This document shows positions 35,283-45,656 of a stretch of 64,000 bases of DNA, one piece after another. This DNA comes from Halonotius roseus (lineage in GTDB: Archaea > Halobacteriota > Halobacteria > Halobacteriales > Haloferacaceae). The DNA is taken from positions 344,765-408,764 of the forward strand of contig NZ_SESI01000002.1 of NCBI RefSeq assembly GCF_006861655.1, written 5' to 3'. The stretch's first letter is position 1. Each line of letters starts with the position of its first letter. The position numbers were made by a program, and so were the translations under genes. Below the pieces are notes generated by a model. That model was given only the letters and a program-made list of their open reading frames with translations, was not told the origin of the DNA and did not search any database.

Positions 35283-37171
35283 TCGGCTGTCGCCGGGTTC
35301 TCGTCGACCTGTACCCGCCACAGATCGGCATAGGCACCGTTTGTCGCCAGCAGATCGTCGTGGCTCCCCTGTTCGATGATCTCGCCGTCGTCCATGACCA
35401 CGATCCGGTCAGCATCCTGGATCGTCGACAACCGATGGGCGATCACGAGCGCGGTGCGGTCGGCGATCAGCCGCGAGAGACTGGCTTGGATGTGCTGTTC
35501 GGTTTCGGTGTCGACATCGCTGGTCGCCTCATCGAGGATGATGATCGCGGGATCGTTGAGGATCGCCCGCGCGATAGCAAGCCGCTGTCGCTGCCCACCG
35601 GAAAGCTTCACGCCGCGTTCGCCGATCTCGGTTCGGTAGCCGTCCGGGAGATCCTGGATAAATCGATCGGCTTCAGCGGCATCAGCCGCCTCGACAACAG
35701 CGTCCGGAACCGATCCGTCGGTGCGGAGCGCGGTCAGCGTCTCCAGATCCCCGTAGGCGATGTTTTCGGCAACCGTCCCGGAGAACAGATACGGCGATTG
35801 GCCGACGATAGCGATCCCTCGTCGGAGCGACTGGCGGGCATACTCCCGGACATCAACGTCGTCGACACGGACGCTCCCGCTGTCGACATCGTAGAACCGG
35901 GGGACGAGTCTCGTCAGCGTCGACTTCCCGGCCCCGGTTTCGCCGGCCAGTCCGATGGTTTCGCCGTGCTCGATCGACAGCGACACGTCGGAAAGCACCG
36001 GCTCGCGGTCGCCGTAGCCGAAGGTTACGTCCTCGAAGTCGATATCGCCGCGGATGAACGCCGGGTCGTGTGGATCGTCGGGATCGTCGATCATGGGGGC
36101 ATGGCCGAGCAGCCCGAAGACGCGTTCGGCACTCGATTTGGCTTGCTGGTATTTGTTGGCCGACCGCCCGATCCGACGCATCGGCGAGTAGAGCCGCCGG
36201 AGATAGAGGAAAAACAGCGCGAACGAGCCCGTCGACAACCCACCGGCGTCGCCGAGAAGGATGATATCTCGTCCGCCGACAAAGAGGATGGCGACAAAGG
36301 CGATACCGGTCATCAGCCGGAGGGCGGCGAAAAAGCCGCGTCGGAGCCGAAGGGCGCGGATCTGTTCGTCGTGGTACTGCTCGCTCTGTGTGGCGACCCG
36401 CTCGTGTTCGAACTCGTAGCGATCAAAGGATTTGATGATATCCACGCCGGCGATGTTGTTTTCGAGGCGGCTGTTCAGCCGGGAGACAGTCTCGCGGATC
36501 GACTGGTAGCGCGGCTCGATCCACGTGAGAAACCCCGCGCTGGCGAGGCCGATCAGCGGCACCGGCAGCAGCGCGATCGCGGCAAGCTTCGGCGAGTAGC
36601 TCCACAGGATGATCGTGATCCCTGAAACCGTGGCGACGACGCGGATGAGTTGGCGGAACTCGGAGTTGAGAAACTGTTCGAGCCGATTGATGTCGCTGTT
36701 GAGCACCGACAGCATCGCGCCGGTCTGGTGGTTGACGAAAAAATCCATCGAGAGCCGCTGGAGGTGGTCGTAGGCGTCGTTGCGGAGATCACGCTGTACC
36801 TTCTGGGCGGTTGATTGGAGCAGATACCGCGAGGCAAACCGGGTGACCGATCTGATGAGATACGCCACCGCCGCGATGACGACGAGTCGCCGAAGGAGTT
36901 CGAGCCGGGCGGCCTCGCCGACGATCGCCCCGGTCGGCAACAACCCCACGTCGGTCAGCAAGCCGGGATCGGCCCCGCCGAGTACAACACGGTCGATGGT
37001 CGCCGCGACGATCAACGCCGGAACCAGTCGGGCAAACCGGGTGATGACCGCGGTCGTGACACCGACGAGCAGCCGCGGCCAGTACCGCAACGCGTAGGTG
37101 ATGAGATTGACCATCGGGTGCCCGTCGACGGTGTCACGAATGTGCTCGAACCCCCCGTGGTCGTCGGCCAT
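35279..37171 (-). CDS. ABC transporter, fused permease and ATPase (multidrug/lipid exporter type)
   Basis: 630 residues: about six transmembrane helices in 30-330, then a nucleotide-binding domain with Walker [10 protein letters not shown], signature [14 protein letters not shown], Walker [11 protein letters not shown] and a switch histidine in [15 protein letters not shown]. Half-transporter working as a dimer (MsbA-like). Substrate unknown. Start [17 protein letters not shown]. Codirectional with the PPOX protein 64 bp upstream. Confidence 0.93.
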   Translation of the reverse strand: MADDHGGFEHIRDTVDGHPMVNLITYALRYWPRLLVGVTTAVITRFARLVPALIVAATIDRVVLGGADPGLLTDVGLLPTGAIVGEAARLELLRRLVVIAAVAYLIRSVTRFASRYLLQSTAQKVQRDLRNDAYDHLQRLSMDFFVNHQTGAMLSVLNSDINRLEQFLNSEFRQLIRVVATVSGITIILWSYSPKLAAIALLPVPLIGLASAGFLTWIEPRYQSIRETVSRLNSRLENNIAGVDIIKSFDRYEFEHERVATQSEQYHDEQIRALRLRRGFFAALRLMTGIAFVAILFVGGRDIILLGDAGGLSTGSFALFFLYLRRLYSPMRRIGRSANKYQQAKSSAERVFGLLGHAPMIDDPDDPHDPAFIRGDIDFEDVTFGYGDREPVLSDVSLSIEHGETIGLAGETGAGKSTLTRLVPRFYDVDSGSVRVDDVDVREYARQSLRRGIAIVGQSPYLFSGTVAENIAYGDLETLTALRTDGSVPDAVVEAADAAEADRFIQDLPDGYRTEIGERGVKLSGGQRQRLAIARAILNDPAIIILDEATSDVDTETEQHIQASLSRLIADRTALVIAHRLSTIQDADRIVVMDDGEIIEQGSHDDLLATNGAYADLWRVQVDENPATAD

Positions 37172-37235
37172 GCGATCGGTTGCGGCGCGGGCGGCCTAAC
37201 GGTAACGCTCCGACCGCGGTGGTGGTAGCACCCAG

Positions 37236-37694
37236 TCACTCATTGGGAGAGGCTTCCGGCATCCGGTCGCTGAAATCCCACGTGTACAGCCGGTTGGGGT
37301 CGATCCGGATTGTGACCTCGTCGCGCTCGGGCGACAGCAGCCGGTCGGCGAGGTCGGAGTCGGTACCGCCGAGATACCGCTGGAGCAGCTCCCGAAGCAA
37401 CGCCTTCTCGGGGTCGGCCTCGACGGTGGCGGCCCCGTTGCCGCGAACCCCCTTGTACGGCGGATCGCTGGTCGAGATCTCGAAGGCGACATGGTCGTCA
37501 TCGGCGAGATAGTCGACAACGTCGGCGGTCGCACTGGTCGCACACCAGAAGGCACCATCCCGATACAGAAACCACAGCGAGAGCATCCACAGCGACTCGC
37601 CGTTGGCGTGACAGGAGAGCCGCAGCGGCACCGTCGCCGAATCCAGGAAGGCTTCGGTTTCGGCCTCGTTCCACGCGCCGGCAAGCCGATCCAT
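37236..37694 (-). CDS. Pyridoxamine 5'-phosphate oxidase-like (PPOX) flavin-binding protein
   Basis: ATG at 37694 (MDRLAGAWNEAETEAFLDSA) gives 152 residues; the longer frame would cover arcS on the other strand. Split-barrel fold: GESLWMLSLWFLYRDGAFWC, then HVAFEISTSDPPYKGVRGNG with residues that bind flavin phosphate, as in F420/FMN-binding PPOX proteins. Real substrate unknown. Divergent from arcS. Confidence 0.82.
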   Translation of the reverse strand: MDRLAGAWNEAETEAFLDSATVPLRLSCHANGESLWMLSLWFLYRDGAFWCATSATADVVDYLADDDHVAFEISTSDPPYKGVRGNGAATVEADPEKALLRELLQRYLGGTDSDLADRLLSPERDEVTIRIDPNRLYTWDFSDRMPEASPNE

Positions 37695-37796
37695 ACCGAC
37701 CTGTTGGGCGGCAGTGCGAAAAACACTCGGCCCACGCGCCCAGTGTGGTCGATTCCAAAGGCAAGATAGTTGCCCGTCGGCGGTCGACGAGAGGCA

Positions 37797-39560
37797 ATGA
37801 CCGAGTATTTTGAAGTCCTCGACCGCGACGGAGCCGCCCGGATCGGTGAGCTCCGACTCACCGAGTCGGTGACGACGCCGGCCCGCCTCGACGACGTACT
37901 CGTTGACAGCGGGAGTCTGTGGAACGCAGACCGCGAGGTTCCCGATGGCGACGATGAGTCGCTGACGATCCTCCCGCACCGGTCGCTGCCGGCCGGCACC
38001 CGCGAGGAAGTACAGGACGCTTTCAGCACCGACCACGCTGACACCGAGTTTCCGACCGCTGCGGTCGTCGCCAGCGACGACCCGACACCACAGGGAGCCG
38101 ACGCCTACATCCTCAGCGACGCGTCGGGCTTTGTCGGCCACGGCGAAGGGTTCAAAGATGCGATCATCAGCGCGAAAGAGGCCCTACCGGCCGACACCGC
38201 CCTCGTGCTGTCGGGCGTTGCCACCCCGCGCAACGTCGCCCTGCTTGCGTACGCTGGTGTTGATGGGGTCGACGCAAAACTGGCGAAGGTCAAAGGCAGC
38301 CAGGCGAAATATCTCACCAGCGACGACGAGGCATTTCTTGCGGATCTCGACGAACTCCCCTGTAGCTGCCCAGCCTGCCAGCAACCCCGCGACGCATTCG
38401 ACCGCGAGGACTGCATTGAGCACAACGTTGCCGCCCTCGACGCAGAGTTGCGGCGCGTCCGCGAACGCATCCGTGCCGGCCGATTGCGCGATTACATCGA
38501 AGGCCAAGCGCGCCACGACAACTGGCTGACCGCCGCGTTTCGGGAGTTTGACGACCAGTACAGCTATCTCGAAACTCGGACACCGGTGATGCGAACCAGC
38601 GAGATCTCGGCGGCGACGAGCGACACATTACGGCGCGTCGAGATCCAGCGGTTCGCCGAGCGCGTGACGAGTCGGTACCGCAACCGCTTCGATAATCCGC
38701 TCGTGCTCGTTCCGTGTTCCGCACGCAAACCTTACAGCGATTCCCAGAGCCACGGCCAGTTCCACGACGCTATCGGCTACCGCGGCCACACGGTCTCGAT
38801 GACCTCGCCCATCGGCGTCGTCCCGCCGGAACTCGAACTGACCTACCCCGCCCAACACTACGATTCGGTTGTGACAGGGCGATGGTCGGAAGACGAAAAG
38901 GAGTTCGTCGCCAGCGTGCTCCGGCAGTATCTCCGGCGCAACGACTACCCTCGCGTCGTCGCCCACGTTCCCGACCACGGATATCGGGACATCGTCGAGC
39001 GCGTCGAAGCCGACCCCGAGATCGACCTCGACTTCGAGTACACCGTCAAGGGCCATCCGACCGATACAGACTCGCTGGCGAACCTTGCTGGCGCGTTGGA
39101 GGGCGAACTCAAGTTCTCCAAGCGGGAACGACAGCACAACACGATCAAGGCCATCGCCGACTACCAGTTCGGCGACGCCGCTGGCGACGCGCTGTTTGGC
39201 GATATCGAGATCCAAACGACCGGCCGTTACCCCAAACTACAGATCCGCACCGACGACGGCGACCAGTTGGCGACGATGGTGCCGCAGTACGGCCTGCTAG
39301 CGATGACACTCGCCGGCGGCGACCGCTGGCTCGCAAGCGACGCGCCAACCAAGACGGTCGATATCGAGGGCTTTGTCCCCCACGGCAGCGTGCTCGCACC
39401 GGGCGTTGTCGACGCCAGCGACGACATCCGGCCGGGCGATGAGGTCGTCATCGAGGGATCGGCCGCCTTCGCCGTCGGCCGCGCGGAGATGAGCGGCCCG
39501 GAGATGGTCGATTCGACCCGCGGGGTCGCCTCCACGGTACGACACGTCCGCGAGCGATAG
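37797..39560 (+). CDS. arcS: Archaeosine synthase subunit alpha
   Basis: Works with RaSEA to convert preQ0-tRNA to archaeosine, ArcS adding lysine to preQ0. The ATG at 37797 (MTEYFEVLDRDGAARIGELR) gives 587 residues: a TGT-like N-terminal half with Cys cluster PCSCPACQQP around 190-200, the ArcS-specific core motif PCSARKPYSDSQSH around 305-318, and a C-terminal PUA RNA-binding domain (ETTGRYPKLQIR-like region to VGRAEMSG). Confidence 0.93.
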   Translation: MTEYFEVLDRDGAARIGELRLTESVTTPARLDDVLVDSGSLWNADREVPDGDDESLTILPHRSLPAGTREEVQDAFSTDHADTEFPTAAVVASDDPTPQGADAYILSDASGFVGHGEGFKDAIISAKEALPADTALVLSGVATPRNVALLAYAGVDGVDAKLAKVKGSQAKYLTSDDEAFLADLDELPCSCPACQQPRDAFDREDCIEHNVAALDAELRRVRERIRAGRLRDYIEGQARHDNWLTAAFREFDDQYSYLETRTPVMRTSEISAATSDTLRRVEIQRFAERVTSRYRNRFDNPLVLVPCSARKPYSDSQSHGQFHDAIGYRGHTVSMTSPIGVVPPELELTYPAQHYDSVVTGRWSEDEKEFVASVLRQYLRRNDYPRVVAHVPDHGYRDIVERVEADPEIDLDFEYTVKGHPTDTDSLANLAGALEGELKFSKRERQHNTIKAIADYQFGDAAGDALFGDIEIQTTGRYPKLQIRTDDGDQLATMVPQYGLLAMTLAGGDRWLASDAPTKTVDIEGFVPHGSVLAPGVVDASDDIRPGDEVVIEGSAAFAVGRAEMSGPEMVDSTRGVASTVRHVRER

Positions 39561-39588
39561 GTCGGGGCGCGGCGGTTGATCGGGACGG

Positions 39589-41148
39589 TCAGCCGGCGTT
39601 GCAGTCGTGGCGGATAAGCGTGCGACGGAACGGCTCATCGTACTCGCCGTCAACGGGGCTATCCTGGATCATCCGGTAGAGCGTGATCGATTCGACCGGC
39701 TGGTCGTAGCGACTGGCCGCCTCTCGGCAGGCCCACTCGGCGTACCCCCGCCCGATGGCTCCGTCATTATCGCTGCTCACCGCTGACATGAACTTCCGTT
39801 CGCGGAACGACTCGTAGGTCGTCGCCGCATCCGGCGGGCGGTCGAACGAGGGGCTGTCCCGGAAGGCCGCCACCGTCGACCCGTTGTCGAGGGTGGCGTT
39901 GGTGACAAACCAGCTGTAGGAGTCAGTCGGGTTCGGCGCGTACAACCCCCACGACTGATCGAGGATCGCCGTCGCCTCATCCTCGTATGGCGGATCGTAC
40001 TCGGCGACGTGGCCGACACCATACAGCAGGACGAAGACGAGAGCGAGGACACCCAGCACCGTCAGCAGCGAGGCTGCGTAGGCTCGACTGAAGGAAACGA
40101 CATCGCCGCGCCCCCGACCGCGAAGCGTGTCAGCAAGCCGGCGTTCGATCGGCTCCCCACCGAACCACCAGCCGAGCCGACCCGCCGGCGGTGATCTCGT
40201 CACCCCATCCGGCAGCACGCGGACGACGGCGTCCCAGAACTGCGGCGTCAGATACGGGATCACCGAGGCCGTCAACACGAAGGGGAACAGCCCAACCATC
40301 AGCGTCGGCACCATCCCGAGGAACGCACCGATGTAGACAAGTGCGACCGCCGCCCGGAGCCGCCCAGCGGTCAGAAAGAGGAAGACAATCGAGCCGGCCA
40401 GCAGCGTCACCCAGCCGTAGTTGAGCACTTCCAACAGCGTGGGGTAGGCACTCAGATAGTTGCCCAGCAGCACCGTCATCTCGTCGTTGGCAAAGGCGAT
40501 CTTGAGAGCCTCACCGGCATACCACGTCTCTCCCTGGTGTTTGAGCACCGCGTTCTGGGTGAAGACGATCAGCGGTTGGGCGAGCACGGCGGTCGTCGCC
40601 GCACTCATCACCGTCTCACGATACTCACCCCGGCGGACGGCGTCGATCGACCACCGCTCGCCGAGCGGTGTCAACAGCGCGAGCGGCAGCAGCGTCCGCA
40701 GGAGGATGTCGCCGCCGTTGAGCACCGCCGGGTTGCGCGCGTGGAGAGAGACCAACAGGACGAACGAACAGAAGCCGACGAGCCGCGTTCGGTAGCCGAC
40801 AGCGAAGGCGAGCGCGAACAGCCCGGCCAACACGAACAGCAGGACTTGAAACCACAGCGAGCCGGAAAGCGCGTGGATCGACAGCCCAGCGAACTGCGTG
40901 TAGGTTGCCTCGTGAACAGCCAGCGGGTAGACCCCGCTGTCGGTGTAGTATTTTGCGATCGCTGGGGAGCGGTGGGCAAGATCGATGAGGAGAATCGCCC
41001 CCAGCAGGATCCGCATGGCCGCCAGCGCGCGGGTGTCGACACGGAGTCGACGACGAGCCGCGGCGGTAGCCGGCGCGAGCGGCCCGCCAGCAGCAGCCAG
41101 CCGGTCGGCCGACGAACGGAGCCGAGCGAGCGACGGATCCCCGGTCAT
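39589..41148 (-). CDS. HTTM domain membrane protein (vitamin K-dependent carboxylase-like)
   Basis: 519 residues with a horizontally transferred transmembrane (HTTM) domain: about eight hydrophobic helices beginning ALAAMRILLGAILLIDLAHR, with a conserved YPL loop (YTDSGVYPL) and LLLVSLHARN-like GGD segment (NGGDILLRTLLPLALLTPLG), plus a soluble C-terminal domain (380-519). Related to gamma-glutamyl carboxylase membrane domains; activity unknown. A DCC-type thiol oxidoreductase, often associated with HTTM genes, lies 1.2 kb away. Confidence 0.83.
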   Translation of the reverse strand: MTGDPSLARLRSSADRLAAAGGPLAPATAAARRRLRVDTRALAAMRILLGAILLIDLAHRSPAIAKYYTDSGVYPLAVHEATYTQFAGLSIHALSGSLWFQVLLFVLAGLFALAFAVGYRTRLVGFCSFVLLVSLHARNPAVLNGGDILLRTLLPLALLTPLGERWSIDAVRRGEYRETVMSAATTAVLAQPLIVFTQNAVLKHQGETWYAGEALKIAFANDEMTVLLGNYLSAYPTLLEVLNYGWVTLLAGSIVFLFLTAGRLRAAVALVYIGAFLGMVPTLMVGLFPFVLTASVIPYLTPQFWDAVVRVLPDGVTRSPPAGRLGWWFGGEPIERRLADTLRGRGRGDVVSFSRAYAASLLTVLGVLALVFVLLYGVGHVAEYDPPYEDEATAILDQSWGLYAPNPTDSYSWFVTNATLDNGSTVAAFRDSPSFDRPPDAATTYESFRERKFMSAVSSDNDGAIGRGYAEWACREAASRYDQPVESITLYRMIQDSPVDGEYDEPFRRTLIRHDCNAG

Positions 41149-41297
41149 ACGTCCGAGGGCGGGCTCACGCGTCGTACCGGTGCCGCTGCCGGCAGGTGCT
41201 TCGAGCCACAGGGGGCTGAGTGAATCAACATACTCGGGGCTACGATGCGCGGCGGATAGGTTTTGTGTGTCAGCGACCGGTCGTGTTCAGATAGGTC

Positions 41298-41507
41298 GTG
41301 TTCAGATAAGTAGTCGTGTGAGCGCAACAGGTGTAGAAAGCCCTCAACGCTCTCGACTCCCAGGCCTCGCTGCGCGCTTCGTTCGCTTCGCTCACTGTAG
41401 TGCTTGCGTCGGCCGGGTTCGTCGAGAGCGTTTCGCCCTTTCAGTCCACCAGGAAGTCGGCTGGTCGGTCAGCCGGCCCGCCTGCTTGATCGTTCTTATC
41501 TGAACAC
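41298..41507. repeat. 13-bp inverted repeat bounding element copy 2
   Basis: 41298-41310 and 41495-41507 are exact reverse complements. The 184 bp between them hold the whole element. Copy 1 is bounded by a different, imperfect inverted repeat. Confidence 0.8.
41328..41452. repeat. Structured dispersed element, copy 2
   Basis: Begins GTGTAGAAAGCCCTC and ends TCGCCCTTTCAGTCCACCAG, like copy 1 at 31573. Long stem AACGCTCTCGA (41346-41356) with TCGAGAGCGTT (41422-41432), perfect over 11 bp; inner stem GGCC/GGCC. Followed by a CGGCTG/CAGCCG hairpin around 41458-41475. Confidence 0.8.
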
Positions 41508-41674
41508 CGCCACCACGCGCCGGGCGTCATCTGTGGTTGCGGTGGCGTCGTCGATGATTCGGTAGCGTCATCGATGTATCGACACCGACAGCAGACGCTG
41601 CCGGTGATCCTACTGCAGGCAGTCGATTATCGCCTGAGCGAATTCCCTATGTTGCTACAGCACAAAGAGATCGT

Positions 41675-42379
41675 ATGGGCATTTCACTGGCGATGGGGTG
41701 GCGACACCTGCTGTTTGAAAACTGGCGGGTCGACCCCGAGTCGATCGCCGAACGGCTTCCCGAGGGGCTCACTGTCGACACCTACGACGGTGCCGGCTGG
41801 CTCTCGGTTGTGCCGTTCACCAACGTCGCCGTCCGACCACAGGGGCTGCCGGCCGCGGTCGGCCAGCCGCTGCCGGAGATCAACCTCCGCACCTACGTCA
41901 CCTGCGATGGCGAGCCGGGGGTCTACTTTTTCAGCCTCGACGCCCAGGGCATCGCCGGCGTCATCGGCGCGCGCGTGACCCAACATCTGCCGTACTACTA
42001 CGCGAAGATCAGTCTTGAGGGTGACGGCGACCGAGTCCGGTTCGACAGTCGCCGCCGCCATCCCGGCACGCGGCCGGCTCGCTACACCGCGACCTACGGG
42101 CCCAGCGGTGAGGCCTTCGAGTCAAGCGACGACCCACTGGCCGGGTTTCTCACGGAACGCTACCGGTTTTACACCGAAGCGTCGGACGGAACGATGCGCT
42201 ACACCGACGTCGACCACGAGTCATGGACGCTGTACCCGGCTGAGGCCGACATCGAGACAAACACGCTGTTCCGCGCTGACGGGTTCAAACACCCAGAGGG
42301 TGAGCCGGTTCTGTACTACAGCCCCGGGGTTGATGTGACCGCCGGCACAAGCAGTCGGTGGACTGGAGGTACCCAATGA
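41675..42379 (+). CDS. YqjF/DUF2071 family protein
   Basis: 234 residues: MGISLAMGWRHLLFENWRVD, LTVDTYDGAGWLSVVPFTNV, INLRTYVTCDGEPGVYFFSL and the C-terminal LYYSPGVDVTAG are characteristic of YqjF/DUF2071 proteins, which have an acetoacetate-decarboxylase-like fold. Function unknown. Its stop overlaps the next ATG (ATGA), so it is cotranslated with the DCC protein. Start chosen as the ATG giving the family N-terminus. Confidence 0.85.
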   Translation: MGISLAMGWRHLLFENWRVDPESIAERLPEGLTVDTYDGAGWLSVVPFTNVAVRPQGLPAAVGQPLPEINLRTYVTCDGEPGVYFFSLDAQGIAGVIGARVTQHLPYYYAKISLEGDGDRVRFDSRRRHPGTRPARYTATYGPSGEAFESSDDPLAGFLTERYRFYTEASDGTMRYTDVDHESWTLYPAEADIETNTLFRADGFKHPEGEPVLYYSPGVDVTAGTSSRWTGGTQ

Positions 42380-42822
42380 GCAACCAACCGGCGACAACCG
42401 ACGACGATCCGCTGGCCGAGCTTGGCGGCCGGCCGGTGTTGCTGTTCGATGGCGTCTGTAACCTCTGTGATCGGATCGTCCAGGAGATTATCCCGCGGGA
42501 TCCAACCGGCAAGATCGCGTTTGCGCCGCTGCAGTCGGCTGTCGGCCGCGCCCTCCAAGAGCGACACGGCTTCGATGCCGACGACCTCGATACCGTCATC
42601 CTCGTCGAGGGCAACTCGGTGCAGACGAAATCCGACGCGGCGATCCGGGTCGCCGAGCTGCTGGGGTGGCCCTACGCGGCCCTCGTTGTCGGCCGGCTGG
42701 TGCCGCGGAACGTCCGCAACGAGATCTATGATTTCGTTGCCGACAACCGCTATGGCTGGTTCGGCAAGAAGGATCAGTGTATGGTGCCCGACGAGGACGT
42801 AAGCGATCGGTTTCTGGAGTAA
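42376..42822 (+). CDS. DCC-family thiol-disulfide oxidoreductase (DUF393)
   Basis: 148 residues from ATG 42376 (MSNQPATTDDDPLAELGG). The DCC motif appears as LLFDGVCNLCD, with two cysteines spaced CxxC as in thioredoxin-like redox centres, followed by LQSAVGRALQERHG and the terminal FGKKDQCMVPDEDVSDRFL. Predicted cytosolic redox protein. Middle gene of a YqjF-DCC-VanZ unit. Confidence 0.88.
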   Translation: MSNQPATTDDDPLAELGGRPVLLFDGVCNLCDRIVQEIIPRDPTGKIAFAPLQSAVGRALQERHGFDADDLDTVILVEGNSVQTKSDAAIRVAELLGWPYAALVVGRLVPRNVRNEIYDFVADNRYGWFGKKDQCMVPDEDVSDRFLE

Positions 42823-42839
42823 CGCGGCCACGACACCGC

Positions 42840-43256
42840 ATGCGTGGAACTGACCGTTCGGTGTCGACGCTGTGGCTTGGGGTTGCCGTGTTGGCGATCG
42901 GGATTCTCGTCGCGTCTGTGATTCCGGTACCGGCGGCGACGCCACAGACCGACCCAACCGGCAGCATCGACACCACGACGCTGCTGCATATCGCCGGTTA
43001 CGCGACGCTCGCTGCGGGTGGGGTAGTGGCAGTCGCACGCGAAGGATGGCCGTGGCGTCGTCGCTCTCGGCGTGTCGGAATCGGTGTTGTCGCCGGCGTC
43101 GTCGCCGCCGTCGCGCTGTTCGGCGTCGCCACCGAGGTGCTGCAAGGGTTCATCCCGTGGCGAACCTTTGCGGTCGCCGAGATCGGACTCAACGCCGCGA
43201 GCGCGGCGGTCGGCGGGCTGCTCGCAACGATGTGGTTTTACCGCCCAGTCGAGTAG
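42840..43256 (+). CDS. VanZ family membrane protein
   Basis: 138 residues from ATG 42840 (MRGTDRSVSTLWLGVAVLAI), an in-frame extension to 42777 being unlikely as it overlaps the DCC gene. Four transmembrane segments and the VanZ signature: LLHIAGYATLAAGG and FGVATEVLQGFIPWRTFAV, then DxxxN-like EIGLNAASAAVGG. Role unknown in archaea. Stop 8 bp before raSEA. Confidence 0.83.
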   Translation: MRGTDRSVSTLWLGVAVLAIGILVASVIPVPAATPQTDPTGSIDTTTLLHIAGYATLAAGGVVAVAREGWPWRRRSRRVGIGVVAGVVAAVALFGVATEVLQGFIPWRTFAVAEIGLNAASAAVGGLLATMWFYRPVE

Positions 43257-43264
43257 GGACGGCA

Positions 43265-44341
<1,077 letters not shown>

Positions 44342-44363
44342 CGACAGTCGAGGAGAATGCCAG

Positions 44364-44654
44364 TTAATCGTCGTCGTCCTGCTTGTACGCGCCGCTACGG
44401 CGTTTGATCGTATAGATATCCAGCAGTTTTTCGGAGTGGTCGCAGACAGCCCCGAGCCGGAACTGCCCGATGCGGAGTTTCGAGTACGGCGCGCCGGTCA
44501 GCGGTTCGAGATAGTCGTCCGGGTCGCGCCACTGGTCGTCGACGATTTCATCCAGTTTGTCGGTGATTCGCATCCGAGAGTGTTCATCAAGGTCGTCGTA
44601 CGTCTGTTTTGCAGGCGCACGGAATTGCCAAGTCCACGTCTCGCCGTCACTCAT
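44364..44654 (-). CDS. RelE/ParE-type toxin
   Basis: 96 residues from ATG 44654 (MSDGETWTWQFRAPAKQTYD), overlapping the antitoxin by 8 bp; an upstream in-frame start at 44672 would add six. RelE/ParE fold: TYDDLDEHSRMRITDKLDEI, then YLEPLTGAPYSKLRIGQFRL and LLDIYTIKRRSGAYK. RelE members cut mRNA on the ribosome. Downstream of its RHH antitoxin, as usual. Confidence 0.85.
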   Translation of the reverse strand: MSDGETWTWQFRAPAKQTYDDLDEHSRMRITDKLDEIVDDQWRDPDDYLEPLTGAPYSKLRIGQFRLGAVCDHSEKLLDIYTIKRRSGAYKQDDDD

Positions 44655-44919
44655 CGTCGAGGATTTCGTCACGGCTGAACGTCTCGCTATCTCCCGTTCG
44701 GCGGGCGTACTCGACGGCGGCGATCTCCTTCCAGCTTTCGCGGGTCAGTCCCGGATGTTTGACCGTATCGCGGAGCGCGTCGCGGATGAACTCGCTGCGA
44801 CTGTTGTAGCCTTCCTCCTGCCATGTTGCGTCGATATCTTCGAGGAAGGATTCCGTTAGTCGGATGTTGATATTCGTTTTCGCTGGCTCGCCGCCATCAT
44901 CTGTATCTGTACTCGACAT
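44647..44919 (-). CDS. Ribbon-helix-helix antitoxin
   Basis: 90 residues; RHH DNA-binding segment NINIRLTESFLEDIDATWQE then GYNSRSEFIRDALRDTV, and an acidic C-terminal tail (FSRDEILDDE) likely binding the toxin. Forms a module with the RelE-like gene, overlapping it by 8 bp. Probably autorepresses from the upstream region. Confidence 0.87.
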   Translation of the reverse strand: MSSTDTDDGGEPAKTNINIRLTESFLEDIDATWQEEGYNSRSEFIRDALRDTVKHPGLTRESWKEIAAVEYARRTGDSETFSRDEILDDE

Positions 44920-44978
44920 ACAAGTGAGTTACACGGCATCGGTGAAAAGGGTACGGCAGAAGTGGTTGGCTGCCCTGA

Positions 44979-45656
44979 TTACACGCGGAACCCGGTCAGA
45001 ATACTCTCGCCGTCGATGCCGCCAACGTCGGGCAGCGTCGCCCGCTCGGGATGCGGCATCAACACCGCAACCGAGTCGCGCTCGCCGAGAATGCCGGCGA
45101 CGTTGTGCGTCGAGCCGTTCGGGTTCGCCTCGTCAGTAACGTTGCCGTCGGCGTCGCAGTAGCGGAATAGCACGCGGTCGTTGTCGACGAGGTCGTCGTA
45201 TCGCTCCTCCGTGATCTCGAAGCGACCCTCGCCGTGGGCGATCGGGATCTCGATTACGTCGCCTTCCTCGAAATTCTCTGTCCACGGTGTATCAGCGCGT
45301 TCGACCCGCAGGTGGACATGCTCACACTGGAAGCGCGCGCTCTTATTCGTCGTGAACGCGCCCTCGGTGAGTCCCGACTCACAACCGATCTGGGCACCGT
45401 TGCAGACACCGAGAACGGGCTTGCCGTCGGCTGCTGCGTCTCGGACTTCCTGCATGATCGGCGAACGTGCGGCCATCGCGCCGGCTCGGAGGTAATCGCC
45501 GTACGAGAAGCCACCGGGGATGACGACGCCTGTGGTGTCCGCGGGAAGGCCGTCCTCGTGCCAGACGCGTTCGGCGTCGATATCGAGATATCGGAGAGCG
45601 CGAACCGCGTCGCGGTCGCAGTTCGAGCCGCCGAACTGGACGACGGCGACCGTCAT
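44979..45656 (-). CDS. purQ: Phosphoribosylformylglycinamidine synthase, glutaminase subunit
   Basis: Supplies ammonia to PurL in the fourth step of purine synthesis. 225 residues: N-terminal MTVAVVQFGGSNCDRDAVRA, nucleophile Cys85 in LGVCNGAQIG, and the PHPERA segment near residue 209 with the catalytic His/Glu. The start overlaps purS by 4 bp; purL is not adjacent. Confidence 0.95.
   Translation of the reverse strand: MTVAVVQFGGSNCDRDAVRALRYLDIDAERVWHEDGLPADTTGVVIPGGFSYGDYLRAGAMAARSPIMQEVRDAAADGKPVLGVCNGAQIGCESGLTEGAFTTNKSARFQCEHVHLRVERADTPWTENFEEGDVIEIPIAHGEGRFEITEERYDDLVDNDRVLFRYCDADGNVTDEANPNGSTHNVAGILGERDSVAVLMPHPERATLPDVGGIDGESILTGFRV

Larger units (their letters stand above)
41149..41674. 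other. 526-bp divergent intergenic region with structured element copy 2
   Basis: Contains the HTTM upstream region, a near-tandem TCGTGTTCAGATA repeat (41281-41310), the hairpin element copy 2 (41328-41452), and a 13-bp perfect inverted repeat GTGTTCAGATAAG (41298-41310) with CTTATCTGAACAC (41495-41507) that encloses it. No convincing gene; the YqjF promoter (CGATTATCG near 41629) is at its end. Confidence 0.75.

Noticed and set aside
44364..44919. RelE/RHH pair as a novel defence system
   Set aside because: It is a standard type II toxin-antitoxin layout with recognisable families on both sides.
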